Shown here piece after piece: positions 17,001 through 25,522 of a stretch of 64,000 bases of DNA (position 1 is its first letter; every line of letters starts with the position of its first letter). The notes below the pieces were generated by a model. It ran no database searches, had not been told where the DNA came from, and saw only the letters and a program-made list of their open reading frames with translations. Location of the stretch: assembly GCF_000698555.1 (NCBI RefSeq), contig NZ_JFHE01000005.1:62001-126000 (forward strand), written 5' to 3'. The stretch comes from Caballeronia grimmiae. Its GTDB lineage: Bacteria > Pseudomonadota > Gammaproteobacteria > Burkholderiales > Burkholderiaceae. The position numbers and the translations under genes are program-made.

Positions 17001-17009
17001 GCGCCTCGC

Positions 17010-18554
17010 TTATTTTTCCGCAGGGGCCGTTGCGGGCGCTTCGACGTGTTGCGCCTTCAGCGGCATCCGTACGATGAAGCGCGCGCCGCCTTCGGGCGCG
17101 TCTTCGTAATGCACTGTGCCGCCGTGCAGCGCGACGATGTCGTGCACGATCGCAAGCCCGAGTCCCGCGCCGCCTTCGACGCTCTGGCCATCGCCACGGA
17201 AGAAGCGCTTGAACAGATCGGGCTGCTGATCGGCCGGAACGCCGGGGCCGTTGTCCTCGATCACCACTTCGCCGAAACGCGCGCCGTCCGGGTTTTTCGG
17301 ATCGCGCCAGTCGCCGACCGTCAGCGTGATGCGCGCGCCTTCGTACCGCGCGGGCGGCACGTACTTGAGCGCGTTGTCGATGAGATTGGCGAGCACTTCG
17401 CGCACGAGCACGACGTTGCCGCGCATCGTCATCGGATGCTCGTTTTCAGGATCGTCGATGCGCTGAAAGCCCAGATCGACCCGCGCCGCCAACGCGCGCG
17501 GCACCCATTCCGCGCCGGTTTCGAACGCGAGCGCGGCGAAATCGAAGTCCGTGAAGCGCGCCGCCTGTTCGCCCGGCTCCGCGCGCGCGAGCGACAACAA
17601 CTGATTCGACAGCCGCACCGCCCGATCCGCCGATGCCCGCAGTTCCTTCACCGCTTCGACCGCCTTTGCGGGATCGCGTGAACTGAGCGCCTGCTCCGCG
17701 TGCAGCTTCACGGCCGTGAGCGGCGTGCGCAACTGATGCGCGGCATCGGCGATGAATTTGCGCTGCGCATCGAGCGCCGTCTGCAGGCGCACGAGCAGGC
17801 CGTTCATCGCGCTCGTGAGCGGACGGATTTCGCTCGGCACATGCGATTCGTCGACCGGTTCGAGCGAGACGTGCGTCTGCCGGTTCAGCGCGTCGGCGAG
17901 ATCGGTGAGCGGGTTCAACTGCTGATTCACGACGCGCCACACGATCACCCAGCCGGCCAGCAGGAGCAGCAGCAGCGGCATCATGATCGCGAAGAGAAAC
18001 TCGACGGCGATGCGATACCGCGACCCCACGCGCTGCGCCACTTCCACGACGATCGGATTGCCGGTCTGCTGCGGCACGCGCACTTGCGCCGCGCGAACGC
18101 TGGTGCCCTGATAGTGCGTCTCGAAGACGTACGCGTAATGGATGCGCCGCACGGAGGTGCCGGTGAGCGGAAGGTCCGGGTCGCCAGCGATTTCCTCGTC
18201 GCCCGTGCTGATGCGGTAGACGAGCTGTTCGACGGGATCGGAGAACATCGCCTGGGCGAGCGGCGGGACGGTGACGGGCGCATCGACGCCCGCGAGCTGG
18301 ATTTGCTTCGAGATGGCGGTGGCGAGATCGGCGAGCGAACGATCGACGACGTGCTGCGTGTACTGCCACGCGAGCCAGTACGCCATGAGGCCGGACATCA
18401 GCGCGAGCAGCGACAGCGGCGCGGCGAGACGGCGCAGCAGGGTGCGCCGCAGGCTCGGCGGGGCGGGAGGTCGGGTGGGCGTCGATCGCGCCAGATCGAG
18501 CCAGTCTTCGCGGGCGAAACGCTGATCGCCCGCGCGCCGGGTGGGAAGTCGCAA
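17010..18554 (-). CDS. Sensor histidine kinase, TctE/QseC type
   Basis: Inner-membrane sensor kinase of about 514 residues. TM1 is at about 44-64, a periplasmic sensor region of about 120 residues follows, and TM2 is at about 184-206. A HAMP linker follows, then the H box AAHQLRTPL with phospho-His273, the N box NLIDNALKY, the G1 box IEDNGPGVP and the G2 box GAGLGLAIV. The sequence class is that of TctE/QseC kinases, which pair with OmpR-type regulators. The start is uncertain: the longest frame begins with TTG at 18554 and no ATG precedes TM1, so the first 30 residues are provisional. It lies 29 bases after the response regulator gene. Confidence 0.93.
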   Translation of the reverse strand: MRLPTRRAGDQRFAREDWLDLARSTPTRPPAPPSLRRTLLRRLAAPLSLLALMSGLMAYWLAWQYTQHVVDRSLADLATAISKQIQLAGVDAPVTVPPLAQAMFSDPVEQLVYRISTGDEEIAGDPDLPLTGTSVRRIHYAYVFETHYQGTSVRAAQVRVPQQTGNPIVVEVAQRVGSRYRIAVEFLFAIMMPLLLLLLAGWVIVWRVVNQQLNPLTDLADALNRQTHVSLEPVDESHVPSEIRPLTSAMNGLLVRLQTALDAQRKFIADAAHQLRTPLTAVKLHAEQALSSRDPAKAVEAVKELRASADRAVRLSNQLLSLARAEPGEQAARFTDFDFAALAFETGAEWVPRALAARVDLGFQRIDDPENEHPMTMRGNVVLVREVLANLIDNALKYVPPARYEGARITLTVGDWRDPKNPDGARFGEVVIEDNGPGVPADQQPDLFKRFFRGDGQSVEGGAGLGLAIVHDIVALHGGTVHYEDAPEGGARFIVRMPLKAQHVEAPATAPAEK

Positions 18555-18583
18555 AGCGTTCTAGGGCGAGAGTGGCCGATGCA

Positions 18584-19270
18584 TCACGCCGCCTGCCGGA
18601 TCTCCTGAAGCAGATAACCGAAGCCGCGCACCGTCACGATTTCCACGCGCGTGTTCTCGAGCTTCTTGCGCACGCGATGCACATACACTTCGATAGCGGT
18701 ATCGCCGAGATCGCCGCCGAAGTGCGTCAGATGATCCTGCAGTTGCGCCTTGCTGACGACACGGCCGTGACGCAGCAGCAGCATTTCGAGAACCGCAAAT
18801 TCGCGCGGCGACAGTTCGAGCGGACGCTCGTCGTTGAAGATGCGGCGATCGACGCCGGACAGGCGCAGGCCGCCCAGCGTGACTTCGGGACGCGGCACGT
18901 CGCCGTGCGGACCGCTGCGGCGCATCACGGCGCGAATGCGCGCTTCGAGTTCCTGCGGCTCGAACGGCTTGAGCATGTAGTCGTCGGCGCCGCTGTTGAG
19001 GCCTTGCACGCGGTCGTGCAGTTCGTCGCGGGCCGTGAGGATGATCACCGGCGTATGGCGATTGCCCTGGCGAAAGCGCGAGAGCAGCGTCATGCCGTCG
19101 ATACCGGGCAAGCCCAGATCGAGAATGACGAGTTCGTGGCGGTTCTGCGCGAGCGCCTGCTCGGCGAAGATGCCGTCGTGAACCATGTCGACGGTGAAAC
19201 CGGATTGCTCGAGGCTGCTTTGAATGCCGCGCGCGATGGGGCGGTCGTCTTCGATCAGGAGGATTCGCAT
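18584..19270 (-). CDS. OmpR/PhoB-family response regulator (TctD/QseB type)
   Basis: Response regulator of 228 residues. The receiver domain begins MRILLIEDDR, with phospho-acceptor Asp51 in VILDLGLPGIDG, the conserved Thr in ILTAR and Lys101 in MLKPFEP. The C-terminal winged helix contains ELSPREFAVLEMLLLRHGRVVSKAQLQDHL and IEVYVHRVRKKLE. It would be phosphorylated by the downstream kinase and regulate transcription; the stimulus and targets cannot be told. The ATG at 19270 starts exactly at the receiver fold; sequence upstream in the same frame lacks domain homology. Confidence 0.95.
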   Translation of the reverse strand: MRILLIEDDRPIARGIQSSLEQSGFTVDMVHDGIFAEQALAQNRHELVILDLGLPGIDGMTLLSRFRQGNRHTPVIILTARDELHDRVQGLNSGADDYMLKPFEPQELEARIRAVMRRSGPHGDVPRPEVTLGGLRLSGVDRRIFNDERPLELSPREFAVLEMLLLRHGRVVSKAQLQDHLTHFGGDLGDTAIEVYVHRVRKKLENTRVEIVTVRGFGYLLQEIRQAA

Positions 19271-19777
19271 GAAGTCGCTCAGTACAATGGGTTGAAGTCG
19301 ATCCGGCGCTCTGGTCCGCGCAATGCGGCGGGACAGCGCGGGGTCGGCCGGATCAAAACCGTTACTTCTCATGCGGCGCCGCGCGGCTTGAGTTCGAGCG
19401 GCGCGGGCGATTGCCGTCTTCGGGCCTTGTGCGCTGCTGATTGTACCGCTTCGAACCCGCACGCCGACCCGCGTCCGAAAGGCGGTATCTTGCACCGTTC
19501 ACGCAGTTTACGAGCGGTTCAAAATTGGCCTTCATCACTGAAAGATACGCCGGGATTCCGCTTACGTCTGCTTTCGGATCGCCTTGCAATAGTGCGATTC
19601 GGCCGCGCATCGGACGTCCAACGGCTCGCGTCGATGTCACAGTTCGTAATACGCCTGTTACCTTGTCGGGTGCTGTAAGCCGGTATTAATCCGCGCGCGG
19701 AAGATCGTGCGGCGCGTCGCTCATCCGGGCGATGCGCTAAAGTCGCATCTCCTTCCGCTTTCGCGCACATTCGCATC
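19271..19777. other. Intergenic region between divergent response regulator and Lrp-type gene
   Basis: 507 bases. Frames extending into it from the regulator gene encode basic low-complexity sequence and are judged noncoding. A weak promoter-like pair TTGTCG/TATTAA with short spacing occurs around 19660-19690 toward the Lrp gene. Nothing else is recognised. Confidence 0.3.
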
Positions 19778-20263
19778 ATGCTGGAACTCGATCATTTCGA
19801 CCTTGCCCTGCTCGATGTCCTTCAGCGCTTCGGGCGCGCCACGCATCAGCAGCTCGCGGAGCAAGTGCCGCTATCGCCGTCGCAGATCGGGCGGCGCTTG
19901 CAGCGGCTCGAAGCGACGGGCGTGATCGAGGGCTATCGCGTGATGTTGCGCCCCGAGAAACTCGGCCTCGGCGTGACGGCGTTCACGAGCCTGAAGCTCA
20001 AGCATCACGGCGACACCGTCATCGAACAGTTTCAGCAGGAGATCGACGCCTTGCCCGAGGTGCTCGAATGTCACGCGACCGTCGGCGATGCGGATTATCT
20101 GCTGCGCATCGTCGCGCCGGATCTGAACGCACTGTCGGGCTTCGTGATGAAGAAGCTGATGCGCGTGCCGGGCGTGGACAGCGTGCGCTCGAACATCGTT
20201 CTGACCACGTTCAAGCGCAACGGCCCATTGCCGCTCGATCACCTTTCCGGCGACGCGGCCTGA
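19778..20263 (+). CDS. Lrp/AsnC-family transcription regulator
   Basis: Protein of 161 residues with the usual two-domain design. The N-terminal helix-turn-helix is LDVLQRFGRATHQQLAEQVPLSPSQIGRRLQRLEATGVI. The C-terminal RAM (ligand-binding, octamer-forming) domain holds EVLECHATVGDADYLLRIVAPDLNALSGFV and VPGVDSVRSNIVLTTFKR. It probably responds to an amino acid or related small molecule. The last 25 bases overlap the end of the convergent CYTH-domain gene, so the two transcripts are antisense at their 3' ends. Confidence 0.93.
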   Translation: MLELDHFDLALLDVLQRFGRATHQQLAEQVPLSPSQIGRRLQRLEATGVIEGYRVMLRPEKLGLGVTAFTSLKLKHHGDTVIEQFQQEIDALPEVLECHATVGDADYLLRIVAPDLNALSGFVMKKLMRVPGVDSVRSNIVLTTFKRNGPLPLDHLSGDAA

Positions 20264-20775
20264 GCGGGGTTTAGCAAGTCCACATACGCGAGCGGCACCA
20301 GGTCCGCTTGCGCCACACCCAGGCGCGCGAACATGTCGTGCGCTTCCTGATGGCCGCCGGCTTCATCGTCGTCCTGGCCTAGTACCACTTCCAGTTCGAC
20401 GAAATCGCCGAGCCCGTCCACCCGGTCAAGATGAATGCGCGTGCGTCCGACCAGATAGACATGCCGCTCTTTTGAGACGATGCCGCGCGTCGTCAGTGCC
20501 TGCGCGAGCAGCGCGTGCATGGCTTCGGCGTTCGTCACCGGACTGCGGGAGTAATAGGAGACTTTCGGGCCATCGCGATCGTCGCGCTGATAGAAGATCA
20601 GCTCGGACGGCGTGCCGTCGTCGAACTGGCGCAGCTTGAGGCGGCCGGTCGGCACGTCGTAGAAGAAATCCTGCTGGCGAAAGACGAGCGGCGCATCGGG
20701 GGCAAGCGCGGATGCGCGCTCGCGCAGTTCGTCGAACCGATGCGCGCGTGCCTTGATTTCGATGTTGCGTGCCAT
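20239..20775 (-). CDS. CYTH-domain protein (class IV adenylate cyclase/thiamine-triphosphatase-like)
   Basis: CYTH fold protein of 178 residues. It opens with ARNIEIKARAHRF, containing the characteristic N-terminal ExExK-like signature, and has alternating acidic/basic strands such as FFYDVPTGRLKLRQF, 'SELIFYQRDD', RTRIHLDRVDGLGDFVELEVV. Members hydrolyse triphosphates or make cyclic AMP in a tunnel that binds triphosphate and divalent metal. The close similarity to CyaB-like class IV sequences suggests either activity; sequence alone does not settle it. The gene converges on and overlaps the Lrp-type gene by 25 bases. Confidence 0.82.
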   Translation of the reverse strand: MARNIEIKARAHRFDELRERASALAPDAPLVFRQQDFFYDVPTGRLKLRQFDDGTPSELIFYQRDDRDGPKVSYYSRSPVTNAEAMHALLAQALTTRGIVSKERHVYLVGRTRIHLDRVDGLGDFVELEVVLGQDDDEAGGHQEAHDMFARLGVAQADLVPLAYVDLLNPAQAASPER

Positions 20776-20835
20776 GAAGGAACTCTCCGGTGGTGGGGCG
20801 TCGCTCAGCGTACCAGTCTTATCGTGAATCTGGCG

Positions 20836-21738
20836 TTACACGGACCATTGAGCGTCGATGAGTTTCAGCGCAGCGGCGATCGCCGGTTCCTCGCGACGTT
20901 CGGTAAGCGCGACGAACGATAGCTGCGTCGGCACGGTGACGCCATCGACGATGGTGAGTGCGTGCGCGTGTGCCTGCGCGAGCGCGATGGAATCGCGCGC
21001 CAGCGACAGCCCGACACCGGACTTCACGAGATCGAGCATCGACGGCTCCTGGTCGACTTCGGCGACTTTCACGGGCATCGCGCCGGCTTCGCGAAAGACG
21101 CGCGACAGCAGCCGGTTATGCGCGGATTCAGGCGGCGTCCAGATCCACGGCAGCCTCGCGAGGGCGGCCCAGCTGCGTTTGCCTTTATTGACGCGGTTAT
21201 GCCATCCGGCGGGCGCGAGCACGTGATAGGAGAACGGCGTGAGACGCACGACATGAAAGCGTTCGCCGTCGCGCGCGCCGTCGATGGCCGGATCGCCGAT
21301 GTAATAGCCGACATCTAGATCGCGTGTTCTTATGCGTTCGAGCACCCATCCGGACATGCCATGCCGAAGTGCTGTTTCGATACGCGGATACGTTTCGACG
21401 AACTGCCGCAAGAATCCGCCGAGCCGCAGGAATTCCGGATCGAGAATGGTCCCGATACGAAGCGTGCCGCTTACTTCATGACGCAGCGCGGCAGCGGCCC
21501 GCTGAACTTCGGACGCGGCGGCGATGGCGCGCTCGGCGTGGGGAAGAAGCGCTTCGCCGTCGCGTGTGAGGAGCAGTCCGTGCGACGTGCGTGTGAAGAG
21601 GACAACCCCGAGCATCTCCTGAAGGTTCTTGATTTGCAGGCTGACGGCCGGCTGCGTGAGGTGCAGCTGGGCGGCGGCCCGCGTGAGATTGCCTTCGCGG
21701 GCGACAGTGAGAAAAGCGCGCAGGAGGATGTAGTCCAT
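20836..21738 (-). CDS. LysR-family regulator, divergent from GMC oxidoreductase
   Basis: LysR-type protein of 300 residues. The N-terminal winged helix is LLRAFLTVAREGNLTRAAAQLHLTQPAVSLQIKNLQEMLGVVLFTRTSHGLLLTRDG. A periplasmic-binding-like effector domain starts at about residue 90. The gene is divergent from the GMC oxidoreductase gene, the classic arrangement in which the regulator controls its neighbour and itself. A dyad-symmetric T-N11-A box lies 5 bases from its start codon. The effector is unknown, possibly the substrate or product of the GMC enzyme. Confidence 0.94.
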   Translation of the reverse strand: MDYILLRAFLTVAREGNLTRAAAQLHLTQPAVSLQIKNLQEMLGVVLFTRTSHGLLLTRDGEALLPHAERAIAAASEVQRAAAALRHEVSGTLRIGTILDPEFLRLGGFLRQFVETYPRIETALRHGMSGWVLERIRTRDLDVGYYIGDPAIDGARDGERFHVVRLTPFSYHVLAPAGWHNRVNKGKRSWAALARLPWIWTPPESAHNRLLSRVFREAGAMPVKVAEVDQEPSMLDLVKSGVGLSLARDSIALAQAHAHALTIVDGVTVPTQLSFVALTERREEPAIAAALKLIDAQWSV

Positions 21739-21742
21739 GCCT

Positions 21743-21763
21743 GATATTAGCGCGACTTATATC
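21743..21763. promoter_or_regulatory. Probable LysR-type regulator binding box
   Basis: Perfect dyad GATAT-N11-ATATC, which contains the T-N11-A core of LysR recognition sites. It sits between the divergent lysR and GMC genes, directly next to the lysR start, the expected place for autoregulation. Confidence 0.6.
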
Positions 21764-21963
21764 GCAGTTGAACAGAACTCATTGGATTCGGAAGAAACCT
21801 CGCACTAGTCTTCGTAGACGGTCGAGCGAATGAAACGCGTGGAGAGTGATCGCCTATGCGGTCGACTACGCAGCGAGCCGGAGGAGCATTCGGCGCTAAG
21901 AAGTAACAGATCAACATCAAAAGCCGCATCGAAGACGGCAAAGCAAAGAAAGGAGACAACGCA

Positions 21964-23634
21964 ATGAACGAGCGCAAGGAAGAAGGCAGCTACGACTACA
22001 TCATCGCCGGCGCAGGCACAGCCGGCTGCGTGCTGGCAAACCGCCTGACGCAAGACCCGGCGATAAACGTGCTGCTGCTCGAAGCAGGCGGCAAGGACGA
22101 TTACCACTGGATCCACATCCCGGTAGGCTACCTGTACTGCATAGGCAACCCCAGAACGGATTGGCTCTATAAGACACAGAGCGAACCGGGCCTGAACGGC
22201 CGGGCGTTGTCATACCCGAGAGGAAAAGTTCTGGGCGGATGCTCGTCGATCAACGGCATGATCTACATGCGCGGCCAGCGCGAAGACTATGACGACTGGG
22301 CGCACATCACCGGCGATTCGAACTGGTCCTGGGACTCGGTGCTTCCGATTTTCAAGCGCAGCGAGGACCACTACGGCGGCGCCAGCGAATGGCACGGCAA
22401 GGGCGGCGAATGGCGCGTGGAGAAACAGCGGCTGAAGTGGAAGATCCTCGAAACGTTCTCACAGGCCGCGCAACAGACCGGCATCCCCGCCACCGATGAC
22501 TTCAATCGCGGCGACAACACCGGCGTCGGCTATTTCGATGTGAACCAGCGCGGCGGCATCCGCTGGAATGCGGCAAAGGCATTTCTGCGCGAAGCGATGA
22601 AGCGTCCCAACCTGACGACGATCACCGGCGCGCACACGCAAAAGCTCGTGTTCGAAGGCGCACGTTGCGTCGGCGTGGCGTATCGCGGCGGCGATGTCGA
22701 TTTCATCGCGCGGGCGCGTTGCGAAGTCATCCTGAGCGCGGGCGCGGTCAATTCACCGCAGATTCTCGAACTATCGGGTATCGGTAATGGCGCGCGCCTG
22801 CAGCGGCTCGGCATCGATGTCGTGCGTCATCTGCGCGGCGTCGGCGAGAACCTGCAGGATCACTTGCAATTGCGCATGGCGTACAAGGTGAACGGCGCAC
22901 GCACGCTCAATACCTTGTCCGCGCGATGGTGGGGCAAGCTTTTCATCGGCATGCAATACGCGTTGATGCGAAGCGGTCCGATGTCGATGGCGCCATCGCA
23001 ACTCGGCGCATTCGCGAAGTCGAATCCGGATGATGCTTCGATCAGGCGGCCCGATGTCGAATATCACGTGCAGCCCTTATCGCTCGAACGCTTCGGTGAA
23101 CCGTTGCATCCGTTCAACGCATTCACGGCGTCGGTCTGCAATCTGCGGCCAACGTCACGCGGCAGCGTGCATATCGAATCGCCGGATGCGCATGCCGCGC
23201 CTTTGATCGCGCCGAATTATCTGTCGACCGAGCGCGATCGCGAAGTGGCCGTCAATTCGCTCCGGCTCACGCGGCGCATCGTGAGCGCGCCGGCGTTATC
23301 GCGCCATGCGCCCGAAGAGATCCTGCCGGGCATTCAGTTTCAGACGCAGGAAGAACTCGTCGAAGCAGCGGGGCAGATCGGCACGACCATCTTTCATCCG
23401 GTCGGCACATGCCGCATGGGCGCGGACAACGATCCCGCCGCGGTCGTCGATAGCCGCTTGCGCGTGATCGGCGTGCGTGGCTTGCGCGTGGTCGATGCAT
23501 CGGTGATGCCGGTCATCACATCGGGCAACACCAATTCGCCCACGTTGATGATCGCGGAGCGCGCGAGCGAGATGATCCGCGAAGACCGCGGCGCGTTGCA
23601 GACGCAGGAAGTGATCGCGTCGGCACTCGCATGA
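21964..23634 (+). CDS. GMC-family FAD-dependent alcohol/choline dehydrogenase
   Basis: Cytosolic or membrane-associated flavoprotein of 556 residues. It begins with the dinucleotide-binding motif YIIAGAGTAGCVLANRL and carries both GMC signatures: PRGKVLGGCSSINGMIYMRG and GAVNSPQILELSGIGNG. The catalytic His is in FHPVGTCRMG and the second active-site Asn is in ITSGNTNSPT. These are the residues of choline/aliphatic alcohol dehydrogenases that oxidise an alcohol to an aldehyde. The exact substrate is unknown; it is not assigned as BetA because no betaine aldehyde dehydrogenase is nearby. It is 294 bases upstream of an ABC transporter operon. A ribosome site AAAGGAG is near 21948. Confidence 0.92.
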   Translation: MNERKEEGSYDYIIAGAGTAGCVLANRLTQDPAINVLLLEAGGKDDYHWIHIPVGYLYCIGNPRTDWLYKTQSEPGLNGRALSYPRGKVLGGCSSINGMIYMRGQREDYDDWAHITGDSNWSWDSVLPIFKRSEDHYGGASEWHGKGGEWRVEKQRLKWKILETFSQAAQQTGIPATDDFNRGDNTGVGYFDVNQRGGIRWNAAKAFLREAMKRPNLTTITGAHTQKLVFEGARCVGVAYRGGDVDFIARARCEVILSAGAVNSPQILELSGIGNGARLQRLGIDVVRHLRGVGENLQDHLQLRMAYKVNGARTLNTLSARWWGKLFIGMQYALMRSGPMSMAPSQLGAFAKSNPDDASIRRPDVEYHVQPLSLERFGEPLHPFNAFTASVCNLRPTSRGSVHIESPDAHAAPLIAPNYLSTERDREVAVNSLRLTRRIVSAPALSRHAPEEILPGIQFQTQEELVEAAGQIGTTIFHPVGTCRMGADNDPAAVVDSRLRVIGVRGLRVVDASVMPVITSGNTNSPTLMIAERASEMIREDRGALQTQEVIASALA

Positions 23635-23712
23635 TGTTCGCCGCAGCACGCAGCGTGCCCTGATTGCGTGCATCGGCGGCCACTTTGCGCGCCGCATGAG
23701 TTAGTGCAAATC

Positions 23713-23736
23713 CCAATGATTGCGCTGCATCATTGG
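23713..23736. promoter_or_regulatory. Operator-like inverted repeat upstream of livG
   Basis: Perfect 8-bp inverted repeat CCAATGAT-N8-ATCATTGG in the 294-base gap between the GMC gene and livG. The gap contains no gene. Half-site length and spacing suit a dimeric repressor or activator; the protein that binds it is not known. Confidence 0.4.
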
Positions 23737-23928
23737 CGCGACAATGGCCCCGGATCAGAGTGATGCTCGGCTTACCTCGTGCCCGCTTTGTGCAGCACGC
23801 AATATCGATGCAACGGCAGCACGAAGCGAACCGTACCGGAATCGAAGCAACGTTCGGGTGCGCGCGTAAAGAACAATAAGGCGCAGGCGAACCGATCGTT
23901 TAGCGCCTCACTTCGCATGGAAGGGGAC

Positions 23929-24708
23929 ATGATTCTCGGCGATACCATTCTGGAAACGCGAGGGCTCACCAAGGAATTCAAAGGCTTCACCGCCGTGAAT
24001 GGCGTGAACCTGCGCGTGCGCCGCGGCTCGATCCATGCGCTCATCGGACCGAACGGCGCAGGCAAGACCACCTGCTTCAATCTGCTCACCAAGTTCCTCG
24101 AACCCACGGCGGGCCAGATCGTCTTCAACGGCGCCGACATCACGCGCGAACGGCCGGCCCATATCGCGCGGCGCGGCATCATCCGTTCGTTTCAGATTTC
24201 CGCCGTGTTCCCGCATTTGACCGTGATGCAGAACGTGCGTATCGGCTTGCAGCGGCAACTCGGCACGTCGTTTCAGTTCTGGCGCAGCGAACGTTCGCTC
24301 GATGCGCTGAACGATCGCGCCATGGACCTGCTCACGCAAGTGGGCCTCACCGATTTCGCCGATACGAAGACCGTCGAGCTTTCCTACGGACGCAAGCGCG
24401 CGCTCGAAATCGCGACGACGCTTTCGATGGAGCCCGAACTCATGCTGCTCGACGAACCGACGCAAGGCATGGGACACGAAGACGTCGATCGCGTGACGGC
24501 GCTCATCAAGAAGGTATCGGCGGGGCGCACCATTCTGATGGTCGAGCACAACATGAACGTAATCGCCGGCATCTCCGACACCATCACCGTCCTGCAGCGC
24601 GGCGAAGTGCTCGCCGAAGGAAACTACGCGGAAGTATCGAAGAATCCGCTCGTGATGGAAGCCTACATGGGCAGCGCCGATGCGGCGCTCACCGGAGCGC
24701 ACGCATGA
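23929..24708 (+). CDS. livG: Branched-chain amino acid/amide ABC transporter ATPase LivG (system A)
   Basis: ATPase subunit of a HAAT-family importer, about 259 residues. It has Walker A GPNGAGKTT (about 40-48), the Q-loop region RSFQISAVFPHLTV, signature VELSYGRKRALEIA, Walker B LMLLDEPTQGM and the switch His in VEHNMN. LivG proteins carry the long insertion between Walker A and the signature, seen here. The start at ATG 23929 is preceded by AAGGGG; an ATG four codons earlier (23917) is also possible. Its last four bases overlap livF (ATGA). Ligand unknown; the GMC neighbour suggests an alcohol or amine-derived compound, an inference only. Confidence 0.93.
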   Translation: MILGDTILETRGLTKEFKGFTAVNGVNLRVRRGSIHALIGPNGAGKTTCFNLLTKFLEPTAGQIVFNGADITRERPAHIARRGIIRSFQISAVFPHLTVMQNVRIGLQRQLGTSFQFWRSERSLDALNDRAMDLLTQVGLTDFADTKTVELSYGRKRALEIATTLSMEPELMLLDEPTQGMGHEDVDRVTALIKKVSAGRTILMVEHNMNVIAGISDTITVLQRGEVLAEGNYAEVSKNPLVMEAYMGSADAALTGAHA

Positions 24709-25466
24709 GCACGATCGTGGAAGAGCGCCGCTCGCGCGAGGCGAACGGCGCGGCGGGCAATGCGCCTGCGCTGGAAATCGCGGGACTGCAGGCGTGGTAC
24801 GGGGAATCGCACATCCTGCATGGCGTCGATCTCAAGGTGGATCGCGGCGAGGTGGTCACGCTGCTCGGGCGCAACGGCGCGGGCCGCACGACGACGCTTC
24901 GCGCGATCATGGGCCTGACCGGCCGGCGCACCGGGTCGATCCGCGTCGGCGGACGCGAGACCATCGGGCTGCCGACGCACAAGATCGCGCATTACGGCAT
25001 TGGCTATTGTCCGGAAGAGCGCGGCATCTTCTCCAGCCTGTCGTGCGAAGAGAATCTGCTGTTGCCGCCGCTCGTCGGCAATGCGAAAGAGGCAATGCCG
25101 CTCGACGAACTCTATTCGATGTTCCCGAACCTAAAGGAGCGGCGCGCGAGCCAGGGCACGCGCCTCTCGGGCGGCGAGCAACAGATGCTCGCCGTCGCAC
25201 GCATTCTTCGCACCGGCGCGAATCTGCTTCTGCTCGACGAGATATCGGAGGGACTTGCGCCCGTCATCGTACAGACACTCGCGCGCATGATCCTCATGCT
25301 GAAATCGCGCGGCTACACGATCGTGATGGTCGAACAGAATTTTCGCTTCGCGGCGCCGCTCGCGGATCGCTTCTATGTGATGGAGCATGGAAACATCGTC
25401 GAGCATTTCGGCGCGGGGGAACTCGAAGCGAAGATGCCCGTGCTGCATGAACTGCTCGGGGTGTGA
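24705..25466 (+). CDS. livF: Branched-chain amino acid/amide ABC transporter ATPase LivF (system A), Walker A with Arg
   Basis: ATPase subunit of 253 residues, translationally coupled to livG. The P-loop reads GRNGAGRTTT (about 55-64), with Arg61 where nearly all ABC ATPases have the catalytic Lys. Other motifs are normal: RLSGGEQQMLAVARIL, LLLLDEISEGLAPVIV, and VEQNFRF with Gln at the switch position usual in LivF. The N-terminal 20 residues are a charged extension. If Arg cannot replace Lys, only LivG would hydrolyse ATP efficiently; Arg may also be tolerated in this subfamily. Confidence 0.92.
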   Translation: MSTIVEERRSREANGAAGNAPALEIAGLQAWYGESHILHGVDLKVDRGEVVTLLGRNGAGRTTTLRAIMGLTGRRTGSIRVGGRETIGLPTHKIAHYGIGYCPEERGIFSSLSCEENLLLPPLVGNAKEAMPLDELYSMFPNLKERRASQGTRLSGGEQQMLAVARILRTGANLLLLDEISEGLAPVIVQTLARMILMLKSRGYTIVMVEQNFRFAAPLADRFYVMEHGNIVEHFGAGELEAKMPVLHELLGV

Positions 25467-25522
25467 CAGCAACACGCGTAACGCCAGCTTGACAGCAAGA
25501 ACCAAAACTCACGGAGACTGGA

